DNA of 64,000 nucleotides, taken from UBA5078 sp033721235 (GTDB lineage: Bacteria > Pseudomonadota > Gammaproteobacteria > Pseudomonadales > Pseudohongiellaceae). Position numbers and translations under genes: made by a program. The notes below the pieces were generated by a model. The model was not told the DNA's origin, searched no databases, and saw only the letters and a list, made by a program, of their open reading frames with translations. Shown one piece after another: positions 26,813-33,286 of this stretch (positions are counted from its first letter, which is position 1; every line of letters begins with the position of its first letter). The stretch spans positions 207,268 to 271,267 of the forward strand of contig JAWWAY010000003.1 of the NCBI GenBank assembly GCA_033721235.1, given 5' to 3'.

Positions 26813-26848
26813 GGGGTCCGACCCCGAAGTTTGGGCGGGTCGGACCCC
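26813..26848. repeat. GGGGTCCGACCCC palindrome, inverted pair
   Basis: GGGGTCCGACCCC at 26813-26825 and CGGGTCGGACCCC at 26836-26848. The pair are near-perfect reverse complements of each other with 10 bases between, so they can form one long hairpin just after the prpD stop. Confidence 0.8.
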
Positions 26849-26868
26849 GGATGGGGTGGGGAGTTGCT

Positions 26869-28317
26869 TTAGATGACGAGAAGGTCCATGAATTCGTTCA
26901 CTGGCGTGTTCTCGAGTTTTTGTTGGTCTTTGCACAGGGCGAAGATCTTTTCGACTCGAGTGGCAGGGAAGCGAGTAGCTAAATTGCTTTTGAATTTTGC
27001 CTCTAGCAATGGAATGCCTTCTTCGCGGCGACGTCGGTGGCCCACAGGGTATTCAATTTCTACTTTGTCTGTGGAACTGCCGTCTTTGAAGAAGACTTGA
27101 ATAGCGTTGGCGATGGATCGTTTATCCGCTTCCATGTATTCCTTGGTGTAGCGTGGCTCCTCGACAATCTCCATTTTCTCGCGTAGTTCATCGATAATTG
27201 GGTTGGAGTTATGGAAGTCATCTTCGTAGTGCTCGGCCACTAAGTTGCCGAATGCCAGTGGCACCGCAGTCATATACTGCAAACAGTGATCGCGGTCGGC
27301 TGGGTTATTTAGAGGGCCGCTTTTGCTAATGATTCGTATGGCGGACTCGTGAGTATGAATAAGGATTTTTTCGATATCATCGAGGCGATCCTTAACTTCA
27401 GGATGAAGCCGTACAGCGGCTTCGGCAGCCGTTTGTGAGTGGAACTCGGCAGGGAAGGAGATCTTAAATAGAATTTGCTCCATCACATAGCAACCGTAGT
27501 CACGCGTGAACTCCAACTTCTTGCCCTTGAAGGACACATCGTAGAAGCCCCAGGTGGGTGTAGTGAGCACGCTAGGGTAGCCAATCTCCCCGCGCATAGT
27601 GAGGTCGGCCAAGCGAACCCCGCGAGAAGTTGCATCACCGGCGGCCCAAGACTTACGAGGACCGGCATTGGGTGAGTGTCGATAGGTGCGTAGGCTGGAG
27701 CCATCTAGCCAGGCTTGTGACAAGGCATCAATGATTTGCTCTTGATTGCCGCCCAGCATCTGCGTAACAACAGCTGTAGTGGCAATACGTACAAGCATAA
27801 CGTGGCATAGGCCCACTCGGTTGAAGCTGTTTTCTAGGGCAATTACACCTTGTATTTCATGCGCTTTAATCATGGCCGTTAGCACATCACGCATAAGCAA
27901 TGGGGCTTTACCCGCCGCTACATTGCGTTGAGACAAGTAATCGGCTACCGCAAGAATGCCGCCCATATTATCGGAAGGGTGACCCCATTCGGCCGCTAAC
28001 CAGGTGTCGTTATAGTCTAGCCAGCGGATGATGCAACCAATATCCCATGCGGCTTTCACAGGGTCTAGGCGGAATTGAGTGCCAGGCACACGCGCGCCAT
28101 TAGGGACTATAGTGCCTTCAACTTGTGGGCCAAGTAGCTTGGTGCACTCGGGGAAACGAAGCGCCAGCAGGCCACAACCTAAGGTGTCCATTAGGCAGTT
28201 TCGCGCCGTATCATAGGCCTCGTCGGACTTTACTTCGTAATCGGTGACGTAACGCGCAATATCTACCAGCTCTTTATCGGGGGCTGGTCTTTCGTTGAAT
28301 TCCACTGTGGCTGACAT
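26869..28317 (-). CDS. prpD: 2-methylcitrate dehydratase PrpD
   Basis: PrpD dehydrates 2-methylcitrate to 2-methyl-cis-aconitate in the methylcitrate cycle for propionate. The 482-aa MmgE/PrpD protein shows NCLMDTLGCGLLALRFPEC, RWLDYNDTWLAAEWGHPSDNMGGILAVADY, HEIQGVIALENSFNRVGLCH, GPRKSWAAGDATSRGVRLA and HSQTAAEAAV. It lies downstream of prpB and prpC on the same strand but is separated from prpC by 497 bases with hairpins, so it may have its own promoter. acnD and prpF are not in the window. Confidence 0.95.
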   Translation of the reverse strand: MSATVEFNERPAPDKELVDIARYVTDYEVKSDEAYDTARNCLMDTLGCGLLALRFPECTKLLGPQVEGTIVPNGARVPGTQFRLDPVKAAWDIGCIIRWLDYNDTWLAAEWGHPSDNMGGILAVADYLSQRNVAAGKAPLLMRDVLTAMIKAHEIQGVIALENSFNRVGLCHVMLVRIATTAVVTQMLGGNQEQIIDALSQAWLDGSSLRTYRHSPNAGPRKSWAAGDATSRGVRLADLTMRGEIGYPSVLTTPTWGFYDVSFKGKKLEFTRDYGCYVMEQILFKISFPAEFHSQTAAEAAVRLHPEVKDRLDDIEKILIHTHESAIRIISKSGPLNNPADRDHCLQYMTAVPLAFGNLVAEHYEDDFHNSNPIIDELREKMEIVEEPRYTKEYMEADKRSIANAIQVFFKDGSSTDKVEIEYPVGHRRRREEGIPLLEAKFKSNLATRFPATRVEKIFALCKDQQKLENTPVNEFMDLLVI

Positions 28318-28708
28318 AAATACACTCTTAATCGTTAAACATTAGTTCCAAAAATAGCGAGGCGCTATGGTAGCTGAAAAGCTACTTTATATGAATGATT
28401 TACCCTTTTTATGCCTAATTTCGAGTGATTATAGTTGCTCTAAACAGCCCTTCGGGGCTGGTCGCGGCACTTATCAATGCAGGAAAAATAGCAAAAATAA
28501 GAAATATTTAATGCTATTTAACTTGTTGTTTAATAAGACAATATTAAAAAAGTGTAAAAAAATTAGAAAAAATTGCCCCAAATTACTGGCGGGATCTAAA
28601 AACGTGGTCTACTTTTTAAATGAGCACAAGGAAAGTGCTTAAAAGCCTAGCAAGGACGCTGGGTGACTGGGCCGACTCTCGCAACCGCTTCCTGCGGAGT
28701 GGGCTAAC

Positions 28709-28731
28709 AAGGGGTAGCAGTGCTACCCCTT
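28709..28731 (+). terminator. 11-bp stem with following T-rich run
   Basis: AAGGGGTAGCA and TGCTACCCCTT pair around a single G, followed by TTCTACTTTTG. On the + strand this looks like an intrinsic terminator although no clear + gene precedes it. On the minus strand the palindrome could also mark the end of the prpB-prpC transcript. Confidence 0.45.
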
Positions 28732-28778
28732 TTCTACTTTTGCTTAAGCAGTGCTACCCCTTTTCTACTTTTGCTTAA
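28717..28778. repeat. Tandem duplication of a 31-bp unit
   Basis: Two identical 31-bp units at 28717-28747 and 28748-28778 (beginning GCAGTGCTACCCCTTTTC and ending TTTTGCTTAA), followed by a diverged start of a third (GCGGAGCTACC). Slippage or duplication of a terminator arm is the simplest reading. Confidence 0.85.
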
Positions 28779-28797
28779 GCGGAGCTACCGCTTTTTT
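28777..28797 (+). terminator. Stem AAGCGG/CCGCTT followed by T-run
   Basis: AAGCGG-AGCTA-CCGCTT followed by TTTT gives a short intrinsic-terminator shape on the + strand, directly beside the prpC stop. Together with the stem at 28709 it makes two terminators in the same direction. Confidence 0.4.
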
Positions 28798-28814
28798 GTG
28801 CTTATTGCCAAGAA

Positions 28815-29939
28815 TTAGCGCTTATCAATATCTACCCACTGTGCAGTAGCTGGGCCTGTGTAGTCGGCACTGGGGCGGATAATACGGTTGTTGGCACGTT
28901 GCTCCTTTACATGAGCCGCCCAGCCGGTTACTCGTGACATCACAAAAATAGGCGTAAAGAGTTTGGTTGGAATGCCCATGAAGTGGTAGGCAGACGCGTG
29001 GAAGAAGTCTGCATTACAAAACAGCTTCTTTTCTCGCCACATCACTTCTTCACAGCGCACAGATACGGGGTAAAGCGTTGTATCCCCAACTTGTGCCGCC
29101 AGCTTTTCCGACCAGGCCTTAATAATGGCATTGCGGGGGTCTGAGTCAGCATAAATAGCGTGGCCAAAGCCCATTATCTTATCTTTGCGCGCCAGCATAC
29201 CCATAATTTCAGACTCTGCTTGCTCTGGGCTAGACCACTGTTCAATCATGTCCATAGCCGCTTCGTTTGCGCCACCGTGCAATGGACCGCGCAGCGAGCC
29301 GATGGCTGCAGTGATGCAGGAGTGCATATCCGACAGGGTAGAGGCGCATACGCGGGCGGTAAACGTAGAGGCATTAAACTCATGCTCTGCATATAGAATA
29401 AGCGACACGTTCATCACTTTAGCGAATAGCTCGCTAGGTACCTCGCCACTGAGCATATGTAAGAAGTGTGCGCCGATAGAGTCATCGTCTAGTGCCGTGT
29501 CGATACGCACACCGTCGTGAGAGTAGCGGTACCAATAGCAAATGATAGAGGGCAGGGTGGCCACCAACCTATCAATAGCATCGTCTTGTTGGTCGAAGCC
29601 GGTCTCGGTTTCCAAGTTGCCGAGCATAGAACAGCCAGTGCGCATAACGTCCATCGGGTGGGCATCGGCAGGAATGCGCTCGAGTACTTCCTTTAAGGGC
29701 TGAGGCAAACTACGAAGTGACTTAATTTTGTCCTTATAGGCTTTAAGCTCTTGGACCGTGGGCAAATGCCCGCGCAGTAGCAGGAAGGCCACCTCCTCAA
29801 ACTGTGCCTTCTCGGCCAGCTCGCTAATATCATAGCCTCGGTAAGTAAGCCCAGATCCTGTCTTGCCCACTGTACACAAGGCTGTTTCGCCAGCCACTTG
29901 CCCGCGCAAGCCTGCGCCTGATAATTGCTTAGTTGCCAT
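28815..29939 (-). CDS. prpC: 2-methylcitrate synthase
   Basis: PrpC condenses propionyl-CoA and oxaloacetate to 2-methylcitrate. The 374-aa citrate-synthase-fold protein has GLTYRGYDISELA, SLRGPLHGGANEAAMDM (catalytic His region), GFGHAIYADSDPR and IFVMSRVTGWAAHVKEQRANNRIIRP. Length and sequence fit 2-methylcitrate rather than the longer type I citrate synthases. It is 93 bases downstream of prpB, with two palindromes between. Confidence 0.94.
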   Translation of the reverse strand: MATKQLSGAGLRGQVAGETALCTVGKTGSGLTYRGYDISELAEKAQFEEVAFLLLRGHLPTVQELKAYKDKIKSLRSLPQPLKEVLERIPADAHPMDVMRTGCSMLGNLETETGFDQQDDAIDRLVATLPSIICYWYRYSHDGVRIDTALDDDSIGAHFLHMLSGEVPSELFAKVMNVSLILYAEHEFNASTFTARVCASTLSDMHSCITAAIGSLRGPLHGGANEAAMDMIEQWSSPEQAESEIMGMLARKDKIMGFGHAIYADSDPRNAIIKAWSEKLAAQVGDTTLYPVSVRCEEVMWREKKLFCNADFFHASAYHFMGIPTKLFTPIFVMSRVTGWAAHVKEQRANNRIIRPSADYTGPATAQWVDIDKR

Positions 29940-29974
29940 ACTATCTCCCGTTCTAATTTGTAACTTGCAAATTT

Positions 29975-30019
29975 GGGGTCTGACCCCACTTGCACAATGA
30001 CACTTTGGGGTCTGACCCC
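29975..30019. repeat. GGGGTCTGACCCC palindrome, two copies between prpC and prpB
   Basis: Copies at 29975-29987 and 30007-30019, both with TTT before or AAA after the core. They fill the 93-base gap inside what should be one operon, so they are transcribed with prpB-prpC and could act as RNA hairpins there. Confidence 0.85.
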
Positions 30020-30032
30020 AAAATTGAAAGTT

Positions 30033-30911
30033 TTATTCGCTGAAAAGTTTGTCTAGTTTTTGTTCGTAGTCGTGGTAGCCAAGCACATCGTAGAGCTCGG
30101 CGCGGGTTTGCATCATGTCCACCACGGCGCCTTGGTCGCCGTCGCGCAAAATAGTGCTGTAAACAATCTCTGCTGCTTTGCTCATAGCCCTGAACGCGCT
30201 TAAGGGATAAAGCACCATGTTTACGCCTGCGCCCGCTAGGGTGTCTTTGTTATACAGCGGCGTAGCACCAAATTCCGTGATATTAGCGAGTATGGGAACG
30301 TGTACCGCATCACTGAACTTCTTATACATATCTAGGTCGGTTATTGCCTCTGGGAAGATGGCATCGGCCCCAGCCTCAACACAGGCGATAGCGCGCTCAA
30401 TAGCAGCGTCCAAGCCCTCTACAGCAATGGCATCGGTACGAGCCATGACTACAAAGTCGTGGTCATTCTTGGCATCCACCGCCGCTTTAATTCGGTCGAC
30501 CATTTCGGCTTGGCTAACAATGGCTTTATTTGGCCTATGTCCGCAGCGCTTTTGGGCCACCTGGTCTTCCAAATGCACCGCCGCCGCGCCTGCCTTCTCC
30601 ATTGCTTTTATGGTACGCGCAATATTGAAAGCCCCGCCCCAGCCTGTGTCGATATCCACGAGCAGTGGAAGCTCGGAGGCATTGGTAATGCGGTCTACAT
30701 CGGCAATAACATCGTTGAGGCTAGTCATGCCTAAGTCGGGTAAGCCATAAGAGGCATTGGCCACGCCGCCGCCAGATAAATAAAGCGCTTTGTGGCCCGC
30801 CCGTTCTGCCAGCATGGCGCTGTAGGCATTGATGGCGCCAACAATTTGAAGGGGGGAGTTTTCCTGTAGCGCCTTATGAAAGCGGGCGCCAGGGCTTAGT
30901 TGAGCAGACAT
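30033..30911 (-). CDS. prpB: 2-methylisocitrate lyase
   Basis: PrpB cleaves 2-methylisocitrate to pyruvate and succinate, ending the methylcitrate cycle. The 292-aa protein of the isocitrate lyase/PEP mutase family shows GAINAYSAMLAERAG, LYLSGGGVANASYGLPDLGM, DIDTGWGGAFNIARTIK, HLEDQVAQKRCGHRPNKA (the catalytic KRCGH loop) and ARTDAIAVEGLDAA. It is the first gene of the prp set on the minus strand. No prpR or GntR-type regulator is adjacent; the right neighbour is rmlA on the other strand. Confidence 0.96.
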   Translation of the reverse strand: MSAQLSPGARFHKALQENSPLQIVGAINAYSAMLAERAGHKALYLSGGGVANASYGLPDLGMTSLNDVIADVDRITNASELPLLVDIDTGWGGAFNIARTIKAMEKAGAAAVHLEDQVAQKRCGHRPNKAIVSQAEMVDRIKAAVDAKNDHDFVVMARTDAIAVEGLDAAIERAIACVEAGADAIFPEAITDLDMYKKFSDAVHVPILANITEFGATPLYNKDTLAGAGVNMVLYPLSAFRAMSKAAEIVYSTILRDGDQGAVVDMMQTRAELYDVLGYHDYEQKLDKLFSE

Positions 30912-30996
30912 GAATCTTCCTCGTTTGCGGAGTGGTTGTAACGCGAAAACGCTATGCGCAAGTTAATGCATACCACGTAGATTGTAAATCCAGTTT

Positions 30997-31033
30997 GGGG
31001 TCAGACCCCGATGCGGGTTTGGGGTCTGACCCC
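30997..31033. repeat. GGGGTCnGACCCC palindrome, two copies upstream of prpB
   Basis: GGGGTCAGACCCC at 30997-31009 and GGGGTCTGACCCC at 31021-31033. Wider flanks, CAGTTTGGGG at 30991 and CCCCAAACTG ending near 31075, are also complementary. These are the rightmost copies seen. Confidence 0.85.
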
Positions 31034-31088
31034 AATTGTGGGGATTTGGTGGCTCACCCCCAAACTGGCCTAGCACCTTGGCAAATAA

Positions 31089-31134
31089 GGCGGTATGATG
31101 CCACGGCATTTGTAACTTATTCATAAGCTTACAA
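31089..31134 (+). promoter_or_regulatory. ops-like string and inverted repeat upstream of rmlA
   Basis: GGCGGTATGATG at 31089-31100 differs from the ops core GGCGGTAG at its last base. Eleven bases on, TTGTAACTTAT and ATAAGCTTACAA (31110-31134) form an imperfect inverted repeat. Either could control rmlA, which starts at 31177. Both calls are by pattern only. Confidence 0.3.
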
Positions 31135-31176
31135 GCCAAAATACATCAGGGATATGAGAAGAGCAGTTCATCAAAA

Positions 31177-32070
31177 ATGACTAATTTAAGCGCTCCGTGC
31201 AAGGGCATAGTATTAGCAGGCGGAAGCGGTACACGGCTGTACCCCATCACCAAGGGCCAATCTAAGCAGCTACTGCCCATCTACGATAAGCCGATGATCT
31301 ACTACCCCATATCGGTCCTGATGCTTGCCGGTATACGCGACATCCTTATTATCAGCACCCCCGAAGACATCAGCAGCTACCAACGCCTTTTAGGCGATGG
31401 CGAGCAGTTTGGCGTTAATTTCACTTATGAAGTACAGCCCAGCCCCGATGGCCTAGCCCAAGCATTTTTAATTGGCGAAGAGTTTATTGGCGATAGCCGA
31501 GTATGCCTAGTATTGGGCGACAACATCTTTTACGGCCAAGGCTTTACTAATATGCTGCGCGATGCGGCGAGCCATAGCAGCGGTGCCACCGTATTTGGCT
31601 ATCAAGTAAAGGACCCAGAGCGCTTTGGTGTAGTGGATTTTGACGAGAACAAACGCGCTGTTTCTATAGAAGAGAAGCCCGAGGTACCCAAGTCTAATTT
31701 TGCGGTTACTGGCCTGTATTTCTACGACAATGACGTGGTGGAGATTGCCAAGCAAGTAAAACCCTCTGCCAGAGGCGAGCTGGAAATTACCACTGTTAAC
31801 CAAGCCTATTTAGATAGGGGCGACCTGCGCGTACAAGTACTCAGCCGCGGCTTTGCCTGGTTAGACACCGGCACCCATGAAAGCCTGCTAGAGGCCAGCA
31901 TGTTTGTGCAGACCGTAGAGCACCGCCAAGGCCTTAAAATAGCCTGTTTGGAAGAGATAGCCTGGCGTAACAAGTGGCTAAGCGACGAGCAGGTATTGGC
32001 CTGTGGTAAAAGCTTGGCAAAGAACGGCTACGGCCAATATCTTATTCGATTAATAGAGCAACGATACTAA
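31177..32070 (+). CDS. rmlA: Glucose-1-phosphate thymidylyltransferase
   Basis: RmlA (RfbA) makes dTDP-glucose from glucose-1-phosphate and dTTP, the entry to dTDP-deoxysugars. The 297-aa protein has the signature GIVLAGGSGTRLYPITKGQSKQLLPIYDKPMIYYP, VLGDNIFYGQGF, VSIEEKPEVPKSNFAVTGLYFYD and GRGFAWLDTGTHESLLEAS-type blocks. rmlB, rmlC and rmlD are not adjacent, so the next enzyme must be encoded elsewhere. It is the first gene of the polysaccharide locus. Confidence 0.96.
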   Translation: MTNLSAPCKGIVLAGGSGTRLYPITKGQSKQLLPIYDKPMIYYPISVLMLAGIRDILIISTPEDISSYQRLLGDGEQFGVNFTYEVQPSPDGLAQAFLIGEEFIGDSRVCLVLGDNIFYGQGFTNMLRDAASHSSGATVFGYQVKDPERFGVVDFDENKRAVSIEEKPEVPKSNFAVTGLYFYDNDVVEIAKQVKPSARGELEITTVNQAYLDRGDLRVQVLSRGFAWLDTGTHESLLEASMFVQTVEHRQGLKIACLEEIAWRNKWLSDEQVLACGKSLAKNGYGQYLIRLIEQRY

Positions 32071-32122
32071 GAGCGATAGACGTGGCTAACAAGCTTGCTT
32101 AGCAAAGAGGCAGAAGCTAGTA

Positions 32123-32139
32123 TGTTCAACACTTGAACA
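32123..32139. promoter_or_regulatory. Inverted repeat before the EPS MarR-type regulator
   Basis: TGTTCAA-CAC-TTGAACA has perfect 7-bp arms and lies 22 bases before the regulator start. The position and symmetry would suit an operator for autoregulation; this is inference. Confidence 0.4.
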
Positions 32140-32161
32140 AAGCGAGAGTGCCAGCAACACC

Positions 32162-32533
32162 ATGCTAAGTGATGAGGCGCGTTACCACATACTGCGGCGT
32201 TTAGAGACTAACCCACAGGTTAGTCAGCGAGAACTCGCAAGCGAGCTGGGCATAAGCCTAGGCAAGGTAAACTACTGCCTGAAAGCATTGGTAGAAAAAG
32301 GCATGATCAAGGCCCGTAATTTTAGTAGTAGCGGTAATAAGCGGCGATATTTGTATGTGCTAACCCCGTCGGGCTTGGAAAGTAAGGCCACCATTACCAA
32401 GCGCTTCTTACAGCGCAAACTGGCTGAATATGAAGCCCTAAAGCAAGAGATAGAACAGCTTAAGCAAGAAGCCATTAAGGACAATGATCGAGCAGGGGAT
32501 ACAAACGCTGCGAGAAGGAGTACAGCGGAATGA
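32162..32533 (+). CDS. MarR-family EPS-associated transcriptional regulator
   Basis: A 123-aa protein with a winged helix in the first 80 residues (RYHILRRLETNPQVSQRELASELGISLGKVNYCLKALVEKGMIKARNF, with K-RRYLYVLTPSGLESKA as wing and dimer helix) and a charged helical tail. This is the pattern of the small MarR-type regulator commonly placed at the head of exopolysaccharide loci. The stop overlaps the rfaH start (ATGA), so the two regulators are coupled. Confidence 0.88.
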   Translation: MLSDEARYHILRRLETNPQVSQRELASELGISLGKVNYCLKALVEKGMIKARNFSSSGNKRRYLYVLTPSGLESKATITKRFLQRKLAEYEALKQEIEQLKQEAIKDNDRAGDTNAARRSTAE

Positions 32534-33018
32534 CCCCACAGTGGTATCTCTTGCAATGCAAGACCCAGCAAGTACAACGCGCCCAAAGCCATTTGGACAA
32601 CCAAGGCTTTGAGTTCTACTGCCCCTTGCACCCCCAGCGCAAAGTTCTGCGCGGCAAAGTGCAAACCGTCCATACGCCACTATTTCCCGGTTACCTGTTT
32701 ATACGCTTGGATGACACCAGCAACTGGCGCTCACTTAGCGCTACCCGCGGTGTTACCAAACTGGTGAGCTTTAACGGTAAGCCCCACCCAGTACCGGATG
32801 CCCTTATAGAGGGGCTTAGGCAAAGGCTAGAACAGCAAGAGGCTACCCCAGTGTTTAAGCCAGGCGAGAAAGTCATGGTGCAACAAGGGGCATTTAAGCA
32901 CATAGAAGCAATCGTTAAGGCCGTAACGCCAGACGAGCGCATTATTGTGCTATTGAACATACTGCAAAGTGAGCAGGCGGTGGCATTTGCCCCGCAAGAG
33001 CTAGCAAAAGCAGGGTAG
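32530..33018 (+). CDS. rfaH: Transcription antiterminator RfaH
   Basis: RfaH is a NusG paralogue that joins RNA polymerase paused at an ops element and allows long operons to be read through. The NGN domain is seen as WYLLQCKTQQVQRAQSHLDNQGFEFYCP, TPLFPGYLFIRLD and WRSLSATRGVTKLVSF; a KOW region follows (FKPGEKVMVQQGAFKHIEAIVKA). It has 162 aa. It lies right before a full ops element and the wza operon, so it likely acts on its own neighbour. Confidence 0.93.
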   Translation: MTPQWYLLQCKTQQVQRAQSHLDNQGFEFYCPLHPQRKVLRGKVQTVHTPLFPGYLFIRLDDTSNWRSLSATRGVTKLVSFNGKPHPVPDALIEGLRQRLEQQEATPVFKPGEKVMVQQGAFKHIEAIVKAVTPDERIIVLLNILQSEQAVAFAPQELAKAG

Positions 33019-33091
33019 AGATACGCCTTGGCACTAGGCTGTAAGCCTGCTGCCATAGCTAAAATTGATAAGATGCTGATAACACGGGCAG

Positions 33092-33103
33092 GGCGGTAGC
33101 GTG
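33092..33103 (+). promoter_or_regulatory. ops element (RfaH recruitment site)
   Basis: GGCGGTAGCGTG is identical to the E. coli ops consensus. It is in the 264-base leader between rfaH and wza, 180 bases before the wza start, where the transcript of the polysaccharide operon would carry it. The rest of the gap shows no other gene. Confidence 0.85.
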
Positions 33104-33268
33104 CCTAAACCCTTAATAAATACTAATCGCATCACAGTTTTAGCCTGCAAACCCCTTAGGGTCTGCGTTTCAGGGCTAGGTGCTCGTAATAGCCACAAGC
33201 TAGCGGTATTATGCGCCCTAGCGCTACGACCTTCGACAAAGCCAATAGACAATAACAGACAAAGGACT

Positions 33269-33286
33269 ATGCAAACTCCGCTATGA
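33269..33286 (+). other. Five-codon upstream frame overlapping the wza start
   Basis: ATG CAA ACT CCG CTA TGA ends with the TGA overlapping the wza ATG (ATGA). The purine run aaagga lies just before it at 33261-33266, too close for this ATG and far for the wza ATG. It might couple wza translation or be accidental. Confidence 0.25.

Larger units (their letters stand above)
28318..28814. other. Structured gap between prpD and prpC, possible small RNA on + strand
   Basis: 497 bases. From the left: CAGCCC-TTCG-GGGCTG stem with a C(UUCG)G tetraloop at 28445-28460; a very AT-rich part (about 28485-28640); a GC-rich part with short stems (28650-28705); a perfect 11-bp palindrome stem at 28709-28731; a 31-bp tandem repeat; and a further stem with a T-run at 28777-28797. 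The T-runs follow the stems on the + strand, against the direction of prp transcription. A 91-codon + frame (28367-28642) has low complexity and no recognisable family. Confidence 0.4.

Noticed and set aside
28367..28642. 91-codon + frame between prpD and prpC
   Set aside because: Lys/Asn-rich low-complexity translation of AT-rich DNA, no ribosome-binding site, no recognised family. Kept only as part of the gap description.
24246..31033. CRISPR array
   Set aside because: The repeats are palindromes of 13 bases at irregular distances inside different gaps, without uniform spacers or cas genes.
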